NCBI GenBank assembly: GCA_016716335.1
Contig: JADJWN010000012.1
Coordinates: 79,006 to 143,005, forward strand
From: Saprospiraceae bacterium
Lineage (GTDB): Bacteria; Bacteroidota; Bacteroidia; Chitinophagales; Saprospiraceae
Direction: 5' to 3'
Length of the DNA: 64,000 nt
Shown: positions 8,372 through 17,964 of the stretch, piece by piece
Numbering within the stretch: position 1 is the first letter of the stretch
How the letters are laid out: every line of letters begins with the position of its first letter
Made by a program: the position numbers and the translations under genes
The notes under the pieces: generated by a model
Databases searched by the model: none
The model's input: the letters and a program-made list of their open reading frames with translations, nothing else
What the model was told of the DNA's origin: nothing

Positions 8372-10063
8372 TCAGGCTATCTGCTTTTCAACAATTTCAA
8401 GAATCTTCTTCACGCTATCAGCAGATCTACTGCTGATTTCTTTGGCTTCATTCAGTGCTTTCTCTACAAATTCCTTATCGCCAAAACCACTGCAATTGAT
8501 ACGTACATTGAGTGCTGCTCCTTCAATAGCCGCTCTGACACATAATGCACCTACGCCGGCATCCGATATAGAATTGGGATTACCGTTTTCAGCCATGGCC
8601 CGGATTATCTCCAGAGATGCGGCAGCTGTCCTCATCACTTCAAGTGGCACATCTATAGCACCTTTGGTGGCTGTATCCATAGCCGCTTTACGGGCCTTTT
8701 TCTCATCTCCTGTATTTTTAGGCATCTGGAAGACAGCCATTATCTTATTGAAAGCAGCCGTATCGTCATCTACCAGATTCAATAAACGATCTTTAATCTG
8801 CTGGGCCTTTTCGGCCATTTCCGAAAAATATTCTATCCTGTCGTCCCATCCCTGCTTATGTGCACTCAGATTGGCCACCATCGCTCCCAGTGACACACCC
8901 AAAGCACCTACATAAGCGGATATACTGCCACCACCGGGAGCCGGACTTTCAGAAGCTGTTTCATCAGCAAAACCCACCAGGGTTTTTTGCACCAAAGGCC
9001 GGACAGTTTTATCTTCGAGCAGGTATTCGATTACTTTTTTTTGCGGGTCAAAGGGGGCAAGCTCATCCAATCCCAGACTTTTTACTGCTATCTGTATCAG
9101 TTCAGGCTCCGATACACCCACCGACCTTCGCTGTTTTTTCAGAAAATATTTACCTGCATCGGTCAATACTGATTTAGGCACAAGCCCTACAAGCTCAGAA
9201 CCCGTAACCCTAAGTCCACGTGCATCCGCACTTTTGCAGCATGCGTCAAAGGCTACATGCAGTGGGGTTTCACGGATATTGGTGAGATTCATGGATATCT
9301 GTGCGATCCCGTATTCTTCAATGTACCAGCCTATAGCTTTCACAGACTTGCAGGTGCCGGGTATTCTTTCAGTTTCACCCTGTGCATTCAGGATTGGTTT
9401 TCCTGTGGCAGGGTCGGTCTTTACTCTTCCCTGTTCTCTCACATCAAAAGCCACAGAATTCGCCCTTCTTACCGATTTGGTGTTCAGGTTTACGTTGTAA
9501 GCAACCAGAAAATCCCTTGCCCCTATGACCGTAGCCCCTGCTTTGGCATTAAATGTCGCCGGTCCGTAATCCGGCTGCCAGTCGGGATATTTAAGTTTGG
9601 CCTCCAGACCTTCATATTCTCCTGCACGGATGGTAGCCAGATTTTTTCTTTCCGGTCGGGTAGCCGCTTCCTCATAGGTATATACCGGGATGTGGAGCGA
9701 TTCTCCCACTCTTTTAGCCAGCTTGTGTGCATACCGGGCGGTCTCTTCCATACTTATGCCGGATATCGGTATCAGCGGACACACATCCGTAGCGCCCATT
9801 CTCGGATGTTCGCCTTTATGCTTCGACATATCAATGAGTTCCGATGCTCTTTTTATAGCCAAAAAGGCGGCTTCTATCACGGCATCCGGATGTCCTACAA
9901 AGGTGACCACTGTACGGTTTGTCGCTTTTCCGGGATCTACGTCCAGCAATCTGACTCCTTCCACACTTTCTATCTCGTCTGTGATCTGACGGATTATCTG
10001 CATATCCCGACCCTCAGAAAAATTGGGTACACACTCTATGAGCGCAGAACTGTCTATATTCAT
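8372..10063 (-). CDS. ftcD: Formiminotransferase-cyclodeaminase
   Basis: A bifunctional folate enzyme of histidine breakdown. The N-terminal half (residues 8 to about 330) is glutamate formiminotransferase: ECVPNFSEGRD, the catalytic-His segment HKGEHPRMGATDVCPLIP, and NLTNI. The C-terminal part (about 360-563) is formimidoyltetrahydrofolate cyclodeaminase, with SPAPGGGSISAYVGALGVS. The first half moves the formimino group of N-formimino-glutamate to tetrahydrofolate; the second releases ammonia and makes methenyl-THF. Length matches the fused family. No other hut gene is nearby, so it is probably a stand-alone locus. Confidence 0.95.
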   Translation of the reverse strand: MNIDSSALIECVPNFSEGRDMQIIRQITDEIESVEGVRLLDVDPGKATNRTVVTFVGHPDAVIEAAFLAIKRASELIDMSKHKGEHPRMGATDVCPLIPISGISMEETARYAHKLAKRVGESLHIPVYTYEEAATRPERKNLATIRAGEYEGLEAKLKYPDWQPDYGPATFNAKAGATVIGARDFLVAYNVNLNTKSVRRANSVAFDVREQGRVKTDPATGKPILNAQGETERIPGTCKSVKAIGWYIEEYGIAQISMNLTNIRETPLHVAFDACCKSADARGLRVTGSELVGLVPKSVLTDAGKYFLKKQRRSVGVSEPELIQIAVKSLGLDELAPFDPQKKVIEYLLEDKTVRPLVQKTLVGFADETASESPAPGGGSISAYVGALGVSLGAMVANLSAHKQGWDDRIEYFSEMAEKAQQIKDRLLNLVDDDTAAFNKIMAVFQMPKNTGDEKKARKAAMDTATKGAIDVPLEVMRTAAASLEIIRAMAENGNPNSISDAGVGALCVRAAIEGAALNVRINCSGFGDKEFVEKALNEAKEISSRSADSVKKILEIVEKQIA

Positions 10064-10190
10064 ATCGCTTACTTTCTTGTTTTGCGCACAAAACTAATGA
10101 CATTCATCCATGAAAAGAAACAGCACTACGTTTTAGCATATTAAAAGCAGGGCATTAGCTGCATTATGTAAATTGCTTTATATTTGTGTG

Positions 10191-11657
10191 ATGCCGATTA
10201 AAAATGCATATATCAGTTATACGCTTTGTTTCATGCTGCATTTCCTATGTGGTGTAACTGCTGTTTTTACCCAAAAAGTCACTGTATCCAATGAAATAAA
10301 CATACGCCCCAATAATGCCTATGATATTCTGCCTAATATCGGAGAGAATATTTTGTTTTATCACGATCGGGGCAATGAGCAGGTATTTGAGATATACGAT
10401 CAAAATCTCAGGTACAAACGGACCAAACAACTCTTTTTTGATAAAAAAAACTTGCAGGTTCTGTCACTCATCCCCCGGAAAGAAGACTTCTTGTTAATTT
10501 ATTCCTTTAAAGAAGAGGGTATGAGTGTAATCCTGATGGGTCAGTATGATGCTTATGGTGAAATGATACAAACAGATACCCTGGTGTATGAAAAAAGCAA
10601 AATTCTTTCTGTAAGACATCGTTTTATTCACTCTGAAGACAAAAGCAAGACGCTGCTTTTTGCACCTATGGACGGCGGGCTCAATATGTTGCTGGTCAAT
10701 AATGACAGCCTTCAGCTGATTTATGGTTTTACATTGATTTTCAAGGAGTTTAATTTTAAAGAGGATTTTCAGAAAATCACCATGAGCAATGAGGGCGAAG
10801 TTTTTATTCTGGGGAAAAAAGAGGATAATTTCAGTAAAAACAATAAAGACAGGGCTATGATACTGAAGGTGAGTGATGCCGAAAAGATAAGTCTTCACTA
10901 CCTGGTGAGCGAAAAACAGTATATGCATAACCTGCTGATGTCATATGACAATCTCAATCAGCATATTGTGGTGGCTGGTCTGCTGAGCACCAGCGACGAA
11001 AGCGTGGCAACCGGATACTTTTCAAGTATCCTCAATGGCAGATTTCCTCCCTTTGAGACCCTGATCCATCCCAATGCTTTCAGCCTGGAATTCATAGCCG
11101 AATTCTACGGTAAAAAACCCGGTAAAATCAAAGAACTTTCCGGCTTTTATACCCGGGAGATGGTACTCAGACAGGATGGAGGTGTATTGCTGATCACAGA
11201 ACTGCAAAAGCAATATACCCGCAGAGCTCCCATGACCAATGCCAACCGCTTCGGAGAATTTGTTTCGGTGAGAGGTTTTGTAGATTACTATCATGAAGAC
11301 CTGCTGATACTGAGTATGAATAAATCGGGAGCTGAAGAATGGAAAAAAATTCTGTTCAAAAAGCAGTTCTCTCAGGATGATGACGGAATCTTTTCTTCCT
11401 GTTTTGTTTTCAAAACACCTTCCAGAATCAGACTGGTATATAATGACGAGATTAAGACCCACAACACAGTCAGCGAATATGTCCTGGACCCGGCAGGCAA
11501 TTATGAGCGAAACAGCGTACTGAGTACAGAATATCAGAATCTCAAACTAAGATTCAGAGATGCGGTACAGATATCTCCGGTCAGCTTCATTGTGCCAAGC
11601 GAGAAAAACTATAAAATCAACATGGTGAGAATTGATTATTATAACGGACTGAATTAA
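10191..11657 (+). CDS. Hypothetical secreted protein
   Basis: A protein of 488 residues from ATG 10191; the frame is open from TTG 10173 but ATG gives a cleaner signal sequence. The hydrophobic N-terminus (AYISYTLCFMLHFLCGVTAVFTQ) suggests export. The remainder consists of repeated short beta segments with YDQNLR- and YDAYGE-like turns, as in beta-propeller proteins, but no family was recognised. The downstream amidohydrolase follows closely and may be co-transcribed. Confidence 0.6.
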   Translation: MPIKNAYISYTLCFMLHFLCGVTAVFTQKVTVSNEINIRPNNAYDILPNIGENILFYHDRGNEQVFEIYDQNLRYKRTKQLFFDKKNLQVLSLIPRKEDFLLIYSFKEEGMSVILMGQYDAYGEMIQTDTLVYEKSKILSVRHRFIHSEDKSKTLLFAPMDGGLNMLLVNNDSLQLIYGFTLIFKEFNFKEDFQKITMSNEGEVFILGKKEDNFSKNNKDRAMILKVSDAEKISLHYLVSEKQYMHNLLMSYDNLNQHIVVAGLLSTSDESVATGYFSSILNGRFPPFETLIHPNAFSLEFIAEFYGKKPGKIKELSGFYTREMVLRQDGGVLLITELQKQYTRRAPMTNANRFGEFVSVRGFVDYYHEDLLILSMNKSGAEEWKKILFKKQFSQDDDGIFSSCFVFKTPSRIRLVYNDEIKTHNTVSEYVLDPAGNYERNSVLSTEYQNLKLRFRDAVQISPVSFIVPSEKNYKINMVRIDYYNGLN

Positions 11658-11706
11658 AATGAGGGATCTCCTGATTGTTGTTAACTTCGCATCAAAATCA
11701 TACCGG

Positions 11707-13305
11707 ATGGCCAGAAAATCCATATTTATTACTTTCTGTTTTTTCATTTTTGCCGGCATGCTGAAATCTCAGATACCGGATGCGCCCAAAGCAAAGGAGG
11801 GAGAAGGCCCATTTCAAAAATTAATTATACGTGGCGTGACACTCATCAACAGCACCGGTGCTCCACCTGTCGGTCCGATAGATATTGTAGTGGAAAAAAA
11901 TATCATCACTCAGATACGGCAGGTAGGTTATCCGGGTGTGCCGATAGATGAAAAGTCTCGCCCTAAAGCTAATCCAGGTGATAAAGAACTGGATTGTACA
12001 GGTATGTATCTTTTGCCGGGATTTGTGGATATGCATGGACATATCGGCGGAAAATATCAGGGCACCCCTGCTGAATACGTTTTTAAGCTTTGGCTGGCAC
12101 ATGGCATTACTACTGTAAGAGATCCGGGCAGCGGCAATGGCCTGAAGTGGAATCTCGAGCACAAGCGACTCTCTGCAGCCAACGAAATCACGGCTCCCCG
12201 CTTATATTGCTATACTACTTTTGGTCAGGGGTGGGACAAAGCAATCAGTACTCCTGAGGAGGCCCGCAGGTGGGTACAGGAAAATGCCAGAAACGGAGCT
12301 GACGGAATCAAATTTTTCGGAGCACCGCCCGATATTTTTAAAGCGGCACTCGAAGAAAATAAAAAACTCGGACTCCGATCCGCATGCCATCATGCGCAGC
12401 TGGAAGTGGCACGTATGAACGTACTGGCTACTGCGGCAGCAGGGCTCACCACCATGGAGCATTGGTATGGCCTGCCGGAAGCACTTTTTGATGACCGCAC
12501 CGTACAGAATTATCCGGCTGATTACAATTACAATAATGAGCAGCATCGTTTTGAAGAAGCGGGCAAACTCTGGAAGCAGGCTGCAAAGCCCGGAAGCGAC
12601 CGATGGAATTTCGTCATGAATGAACTCCTGAAGCTTGATTTTACCATAGACCCTACCTTCAACATCTATGAAGCCAACCGTGACCTCATGATGGCCCGTA
12701 GAGCCGAATGGCACGAAGACTTTACCTTGCCCTCTCTATGGAGGTTTTATGCTCCCAGCAGGATATCTCATGGCTCTTACTGGATAGACTGGGGTACGGA
12801 GCAGGAAGTGGCATGGAAAGAAAATTATAAAATCTGGATGCAGTTTGTCAATGAATACAAAAACCGGGGAGGCAGAGTGACTGCCGGGTCAGATTCGGGA
12901 TTTATTTACCAGCTCTATGGATTCGGGTACATCCGGGAGCTCGAACTACTCAGAGAGGCAGGCTTTAACCCGCTCGAAGTCATCCGGGCTGCTACAATAA
13001 AAGGGGCAGAAGCCCTGGGTATCGCGGACAAAGCCGGAACTGTAGAAGTGGGAAAGTGGGCAGATTTTGTCATACTGGACGAAAATCCGCTGGCCAATCT
13101 GAAAGTACTTTACGGTACCGGAGCCATCCGCCTCAATGAAAACAATGAAGCCGTAAGAGCAGGAGGCGTAAAATATACCGTAAAAGACGGTATCATCTAT
13201 GATGCTAAAAAGCTTCTTGCCGATGTAAAAGCCATCGTGGACAGAGCCAAACAGGAAGAGGATTTTGAAATAGAGCAGCCCGGAGGAAAACGTATAAAAC
13301 CCTGA
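11707..13305 (+). CDS. Secreted amidohydrolase-superfamily protein
   Basis: Metal-dependent hydrolase with the amidohydrolase (imidazolonepropionase-like) pattern: VDMHGHIGG gives the HxH metal pair, then KFFGA, a His in SACHHAQ, another in TMEHWYG, and the metal Asp in TAGSDSG. The C-terminus has the typical AGTVEVGKWADFVILDENPL returning to the beta-sandwich. ATG 11707 gives a clear signal peptide (MARKSIFITFCFFIFAGML); the frame is open from ATG 11659. The inserted WHEDFTLPSLWRFYAP region is longer than in small family members. Substrate unknown. Likely periplasmic. Confidence 0.82.
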   Translation: MARKSIFITFCFFIFAGMLKSQIPDAPKAKEGEGPFQKLIIRGVTLINSTGAPPVGPIDIVVEKNIITQIRQVGYPGVPIDEKSRPKANPGDKELDCTGMYLLPGFVDMHGHIGGKYQGTPAEYVFKLWLAHGITTVRDPGSGNGLKWNLEHKRLSAANEITAPRLYCYTTFGQGWDKAISTPEEARRWVQENARNGADGIKFFGAPPDIFKAALEENKKLGLRSACHHAQLEVARMNVLATAAAGLTTMEHWYGLPEALFDDRTVQNYPADYNYNNEQHRFEEAGKLWKQAAKPGSDRWNFVMNELLKLDFTIDPTFNIYEANRDLMMARRAEWHEDFTLPSLWRFYAPSRISHGSYWIDWGTEQEVAWKENYKIWMQFVNEYKNRGGRVTAGSDSGFIYQLYGFGYIRELELLREAGFNPLEVIRAATIKGAEALGIADKAGTVEVGKWADFVILDENPLANLKVLYGTGAIRLNENNEAVRAGGVKYTVKDGIIYDAKKLLADVKAIVDRAKQEEDFEIEQPGGKRIKP

Positions 13306-13422
13306 ACGTACTCTGAAATTTATTCGGAAAAATAATATATGCCGGGAGTTTTACTAAAGATGTGCATTATATCATCTCACAAATTACGCTATCGAATCGT
13401 ATGTTTTTTTTTATAAAAATGC

Positions 13423-13839
13423 ATGAATATGAATCAGGAATCAAGGTGGAAACTGAGATTTGCCAACTATCAGCGAGCCCTCCGGTTAATGCAGGAAATT
13501 GCTGAATTGGATTTGAAAAAACTATCTATGCTGGAAAAAGAAGGTGTAGTACAAAGATTTGAATTCACCTTAGAATTGGCCTGGAAAACCCTGAAAGATA
13601 AAATGGAGTATGATGGATTGATTTTGGACAGCATTTCTCCAAAAAGGGTGCTTAAAGAAGCCTTTAAAAATAAATATATTGACGATATTGAAATGTGGCT
13701 GAAGATGATCAATGACAGAAATGCATTAAGTCATGTTTATGATTTTGAAGTTTTTGAAGAAGTACTGCCTGATATACAGCAAAAATATATACCTCTTTTT
13801 ACTGCATTATCTTCCACATTATCAGAGGCTCAGGTATGA
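13423..13839 (+). CDS. HepT-like HEPN protein (nucleotidyltransferase substrate-binding, HI0074 family)
   Basis: A four-helix protein of 138 residues. It has the family segments RFEFTLELAWKTLKDKM and SPKRVLKEAF, and the HEPN RNase motif RNALSHVY (R-x4-H-x-Y). HepT proteins are RNase toxins neutralised when the partner MntA nucleotidyltransferase adds nucleotides to the motif tyrosine. The next gene, a minimal nucleotidyltransferase, overlaps by 4 bases (ATGA, 13836-13839). Gene order, motif and partner fit a HepT/MntA toxin-antitoxin pair. Activity is inferred. Confidence 0.82.
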   Translation: MNMNQESRWKLRFANYQRALRLMQEIAELDLKKLSMLEKEGVVQRFEFTLELAWKTLKDKMEYDGLILDSISPKRVLKEAFKNKYIDDIEMWLKMINDRNALSHVYDFEVFEEVLPDIQQKYIPLFTALSSTLSEAQV

Positions 13840-14144
13840 ATGGTGAAATAGTTTTAGATTCAAGGATTAAATCACTTTTGTCAGATGTTTTCCGGCAATT
13901 CAATCAGGTAAATGAAGTCATTTTATATGGGTCGAGGGCTTCAGGAAGCTGTCATGAACGCAGCGATATTGACCTTGTGATACGCAACAGCCACATAGAC
14001 AGACATACGTTGGGATACATAAAAATGGAATTGGATAACAGCGACATTCCCTTTCTTGTAGACATACAGATATTTGAAAAAATCAAAAACCCTGCATTGA
14101 TTGACCAGATTCTCAAAACCGGTAAGGTGATTTACAAAAAGTGA
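13836..14144 (+). CDS. MntA-like minimal nucleotidyltransferase
   Basis: A protein of 102 residues with the polymerase-beta superfamily signature: GSRASGSCHERSDIDLVI (GS-x-n-SDxD) and a third acidic strand VDIQIFEKI. These are the metal-binding residues of MNT-domain enzymes. In HepT/MntA pairs this enzyme modifies and silences the HEPN toxin. It starts inside the stop of the HepT-like gene. Both catalytic Asp residues of SDIDL are present, so it appears intact. Confidence 0.85.
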   Translation: MNGEIVLDSRIKSLLSDVFRQFNQVNEVILYGSRASGSCHERSDIDLVIRNSHIDRHTLGYIKMELDNSDIPFLVDIQIFEKIKNPALIDQILKTGKVIYKK

Positions 14145-14196
14145 TACCGGACAGAAATTTAATTTCTCGGATATCAGGACTGATGGGCTTGTCAAA

Positions 14197-16320
14197 TCAA
14201 AATAGATTTTGAGCTGACGCTTCATATTGATCTGTTATCTGAAATTTCAGACTCACAAAGATATTTCTCTCCTGTGCAGGTTCATAATATCTGCCCGCCG
14301 CCGCATTGATGCGTATATTGCTGAAATAGAGGCTGTTCAATACATTCTGTATTCCGATGCAGGGCTCTATCCGAAACCCGGAAAATTGCCATTCCTTTCC
14401 TGCCTTTACATTCAGCACTGTAAAATCAGCTATCTCTACAGTATTGGCATCTTCTGCAAATAAAGCACTCTGATACCTGAAGTTCAGGATAAAATAAGCT
14501 CCGGATTGCTGTTCATATCTTAAGTCTGCAAACAAATGATGCAACGGCTGACCGGGTGGCCGGTTTCCTGCAAAGTCCCGGGCCCCTGCAGGATATCTTT
14601 TATATCTGAAATCCGAAAGCGTATAGCTTGCAAATATCCTGAAATGTGTGCTGAGTGCATAGTTCACATTGGCTTCGATACCATTTCTGAGGGTATTTCC
14701 TGCATTTCTGTAAAACAATCGCTGTGGAAATGCCGGGAGTTCATAAGGCAATATTTCATTCTGCACCCAAATCCTGTACCCGCAAAGTGAAGCTTCGAGT
14801 CGGGTATTCCTCTTCCATTTAATTCCTGTTTCGGCAGATTTGGTGGTCTGTGGTTGTAATGCACCATTCAGGCCCGTACCTCCTTCTGGATTATTGGAGA
14901 GTTCGGTCAAGGCCGGACTTTCAAATCCGGTGGTATAGTTAGCATAAGCATACAGGCCTTTTCCTATACGGTAGTTCAGATTGAATGCGGGATTCCAGGC
15001 CCGGTAATGTATTTTTTGCTCCGGCTTGTCAAAGGGTATAGCCTTAATGTAGATCATATCCTTTCTGACAGAAAATCCGGCTTCCAAAGCCGAAAAAGGA
15101 GAAAATTTTCCCGCCAGAAACACTCCCTGATTATTGAAAATCTCCTCCTGTCTGAACACTTCGATCCGGCCCCTGATGCCCTCCAGATTGTCAAATCGCA
15201 GGCGTTCGTCCTGCTGAAATTCCGCATCCACTCCCAGAGTGAACGAATAGGGTATGCAACTGGGAGAAGATGTATAATGCGTCATAGCATTGAAACCTGG
15301 AAATTTTCTCTTCAGCGTTACTATGCCGCCGTTTCTGAATGGAAGCGCATTTTCAAAATCGCGGTATATGTACCACATATTGACCTCACTGCTGAGCCGG
15401 TGATTTTGCGTGAGCCATCTCAGGGCTATTTTACTCTGTCTGACCCTCTCACCTGCAGCGAACCGCTGATTCTGAGGATTGGCAGCCCTGCGGTTGGCAT
15501 TGCTTTCATCCAGTGTAAGGCCTCCTGCATCTGATGCCCACGGACTGTTGGCATAGTTGAGCAGCAATGTAAGGCGGTGTATGGAATCGGGTTTCAAGCT
15601 TACTGAAGCATTCCATATATTGTTTTCCATTCCACTCCACATGCGGTAACCGTCCGTACGGATATGGGTGGCTGCCAGTCCGGTGGTCCATTTTCCTTTT
15701 TGTCCGGCTGCTCTGAAATGCAAATTTCGGAACCCATAGCTTCCCACAGCCGAAAACAGCTCTATTTCATTACCCCTCGTATCGGAGAGGATGCGCATGG
15801 AAATGACTCCGCCGGCAGCATTACCGTAAAGCCCTGATACAGGTGCTCTGAGTACTTCAATCCGGTTGACCACGTTGAGGTCCAGATTGTCCAGCTGACC
15901 CTGACCGTCAGGAGTCGTTTCCGGCACATCGTCCACCAGAATTTTGATACCCCGGATACCAAATGCCGCCCGGGCTCCGAATCCTCTGATGGAGATGCGC
16001 AGGTCTTGTGTGTAATTTTCTGCATTCATGCTTATGACTCCCGGAATGTAATCCAGTGACTCTTTCAGCGATAGTCGCTGCTGTCCTTTAGCTATAAATT
16101 CCGGTCCAATGGTTGTCACTGAAAAGGGAGTTTTTAAAGCTTCGGATACAATCCGTGCAGCTGTAATATAAACCGAATCTGCCTCCCGGCTCCACACCAC
16201 AGTATCTCCCTGTGCCTGTACCAAAGAGCCCTCACTGTAAGCTGAAAAAAATATCAAAATGGTAAGAAAATTAACCGAAATCCCCCTAAAAATCCGGCTC
16301 ATGATGTCTCTAAGATTCAC
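14197..16320 (-). CDS. TonB-dependent outer-membrane receptor
   Basis: A protein of 707 residues with a signal peptide (ISVNFLTILIFFSAYS) and a plug domain: SLKESLDYIPGVISMNAENY, then RISIRGFGARAAFGIRGIKI and RIEVLRAPVSGLYGNAAGGVISM. A 22-strand-type barrel follows, with alternating aromatic strands. The substrate cannot be deduced; the ADSVYITAARI segment and general pattern recall iron-complex or vitamin receptors. The carboxypeptidase-regulatory-like N-domain of SusC proteins is absent, and no SusD is nearby, so this is not a polysaccharide-utilisation SusC. The start overlaps the end of the PqiA-like gene by 11 bases, indicating one operon. Confidence 0.9.
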   Translation of the reverse strand: MNLRDIMSRIFRGISVNFLTILIFFSAYSEGSLVQAQGDTVVWSREADSVYITAARIVSEALKTPFSVTTIGPEFIAKGQQRLSLKESLDYIPGVISMNAENYTQDLRISIRGFGARAAFGIRGIKILVDDVPETTPDGQGQLDNLDLNVVNRIEVLRAPVSGLYGNAAGGVISMRILSDTRGNEIELFSAVGSYGFRNLHFRAAGQKGKWTTGLAATHIRTDGYRMWSGMENNIWNASVSLKPDSIHRLTLLLNYANSPWASDAGGLTLDESNANRRAANPQNQRFAAGERVRQSKIALRWLTQNHRLSSEVNMWYIYRDFENALPFRNGGIVTLKRKFPGFNAMTHYTSSPSCIPYSFTLGVDAEFQQDERLRFDNLEGIRGRIEVFRQEEIFNNQGVFLAGKFSPFSALEAGFSVRKDMIYIKAIPFDKPEQKIHYRAWNPAFNLNYRIGKGLYAYANYTTGFESPALTELSNNPEGGTGLNGALQPQTTKSAETGIKWKRNTRLEASLCGYRIWVQNEILPYELPAFPQRLFYRNAGNTLRNGIEANVNYALSTHFRIFASYTLSDFRYKRYPAGARDFAGNRPPGQPLHHLFADLRYEQQSGAYFILNFRYQSALFAEDANTVEIADFTVLNVKAGKEWQFSGFRIEPCIGIQNVLNSLYFSNIRINAAAGRYYEPAQERNIFVSLKFQITDQYEASAQNLF

Positions 16321-17620
16321 GTTGAGTTATGCTGATTTTCTGAATGATGATACCCGTAATAATCGACAATATACAGTAACTCGTAAAAAATAAAGCACCT
16401 GGTGAAAGCCTGGATTTATTGATGGTCTCCACTGCAAATCCGCTTTCATTCCTGCTTATATCTCCCAGTTGTGCCGTGACCAGACCGTAAAAGCCGATGT
16501 ACGCCATAAACATGGCCACCACGAAGACATCGGCCATGCTCCATTTGCCGAGGTAAAATATCAGGTTCTGGACAAGCCTGCTCTTCTGTAGTCCTTCACT
16601 GAAAAAATACATGGCCGACAGTACAAGCTTGAAAAACGGAAAGACAATACTGAATGCCAATATCATCAGACCGACTATTTTCAGGTCTGTACCTTTGCTC
16701 TTCAGCAGTGTGGACGTGACATCCAGGATGGATTTACTCTGAAAATAAATCACCTGATAATCAAATCCGATTTGCGTACCCAGCACATTAAGGTAGAAGG
16801 CGTTGAGCAATGCCTCCAGATCTATCATGGGCAAGGTAACCCCGGCTATCAGAAACACGATGGAAGTCAGAGTAGCAAGGCTTATGGCATATTTTACCGT
16901 CAGCCACTTGTAGGTTATTAAAATAACCGTCAGTATTGTCAATAGCAGGATAAATAGTGTTTTGATCCGGTTTTGGGTATTTAATTGATACTCATCTATC
17001 TGTCGGTCGAGATAGCTGTTGGTATCATCCATGCAGGTCAGACCATATTTTTCATAAATTTTCATCCTTGGGTCTTCACTCCTTGGGCCATCCTCATCTT
17101 TAAGCATTTTTTTCAGCTCCTGCTGCATGACTTCCTTGATTCTGGGCTCCTGCTTCTTGAGTTCCAGTGCAAGTTCGTGAGCCATACCGGGTATAAACTT
17201 CTGAATGTGCAGATTTTTTATCTGTTCGCCGACATTATCTTTGATCATCCGCAAAAAGAATTTATTGACTGCCTCATTCTGTTCTGCTTTTTCAAAAATA
17301 CCCGAAAAAATCCGGCCACTCTCAATGTAATCTCTGTAAATATTGCGGAGATATTTCTCGAGCTCTTTTTCCACTTCCTGATACGCTGACGGCGCTATTT
17401 CAAAATCCTGTATTCTGTTTTGAAATACAGCCATAGCCTCTGTCTTCCAAAGCTGAAGATTAAACAAGCCATAATTGATTTTATTGATTTCTGCCCTGTC
17501 TTCCCTGAGTTGCGTCAGGATACCATATTCTGCTATCAGGTTTTTTGCCAGAATACCGGCGTATATAATGGTACAAAGTATAACAAAGGCTGATAAGCCT
17601 GACAGGCTGCGTTGCGACAT
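16310..17620 (-). CDS. PqiA-domain inner-membrane protein
   Basis: A protein of 436 residues. It has one N-terminal membrane helix (FVILCTIIYAGILA), then about 180 residues of charged helices outside the membrane, then several membrane helices. The C-terminal part contains LGKWSMADVFVVAMFMAYIGF, the hallmark of paraquat-inducible protein A. PqiA proteins belong to envelope lipid-transport systems with MCE proteins, but none is nearby. The large charged insertion makes it longer and different from classical PqiA. It overlaps the TonB receptor, suggesting a joint envelope role; that is inference. Confidence 0.72.
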   Translation of the reverse strand: MSQRSLSGLSAFVILCTIIYAGILAKNLIAEYGILTQLREDRAEINKINYGLFNLQLWKTEAMAVFQNRIQDFEIAPSAYQEVEKELEKYLRNIYRDYIESGRIFSGIFEKAEQNEAVNKFFLRMIKDNVGEQIKNLHIQKFIPGMAHELALELKKQEPRIKEVMQQELKKMLKDEDGPRSEDPRMKIYEKYGLTCMDDTNSYLDRQIDEYQLNTQNRIKTLFILLLTILTVILITYKWLTVKYAISLATLTSIVFLIAGVTLPMIDLEALLNAFYLNVLGTQIGFDYQVIYFQSKSILDVTSTLLKSKGTDLKIVGLMILAFSIVFPFFKLVLSAMYFFSEGLQKSRLVQNLIFYLGKWSMADVFVVAMFMAYIGFYGLVTAQLGDISRNESGFAVETINKSRLSPGALFFTSYCILSIITGIIIQKISITQRES

Positions 17621-17830
17621 CTATAACGGCATTATTTCTTATTAAAAATAAATGACAAGTATGCAAAGAAAACGAAAAATCAGCGGTATGAATGAAATTT
17701 TTTCAGGTGCTTTGTCCGATTCGCAGGCTCTGTCAACTTTTCATCAGAATTTAGGAAGCTGAAGAAAGGAGACTGGCTTAGACTTTATTTCGGCGATTGC
17801 CATGCTTTTACTCTGATTTTTTCATATTTT

Positions 17831-17845
17831 TTAACTCTGAGTTAA
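17831..17845. promoter_or_regulatory. Distal palindromic operator
   Basis: TTAACTCTGAGTTAA is a perfect dyad (7+1+7). It differs at one base from the promoter-overlapping palindrome 99 bp downstream. No gene is seen in 17621-17964; these two sites and the promoter are its visible content. Confidence 0.7.
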
Positions 17846-17907
17846 TAGCTTATGTTGACTTTAAACATTGAAAAGCTGCATTTTATAAAAATTTTTTTGC
17901 TCAGATA

Positions 17908-17944
17908 TTGACAGGCGTGGTAAAATAATTTAACTTTGAGTTAA
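17908..17944 (+). promoter_or_regulatory. Acyl-CoA dehydrogenase promoter with overlapping operator
   Basis: TTG (17908-17910), a 20-base spacer and TAACTTTG (17931-17938) match the Bacteroidota promoter. The -7 element lies inside the palindrome TTAACTTTGAGTTAA (17930-17944), so a bound repressor would block the polymerase. A TetR-type fatty-acid repressor is the likely ligand-responsive factor; none is encoded in the window. Confidence 0.75.
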
Positions 17945-17964
17945 ATTTTTAAAATCATTAAGCC

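Noticed and set aside
14197..16320. SusC-type polysaccharide transporter
   Set aside because: No N-terminal carboxypeptidase-like domain and no SusD neighbour.
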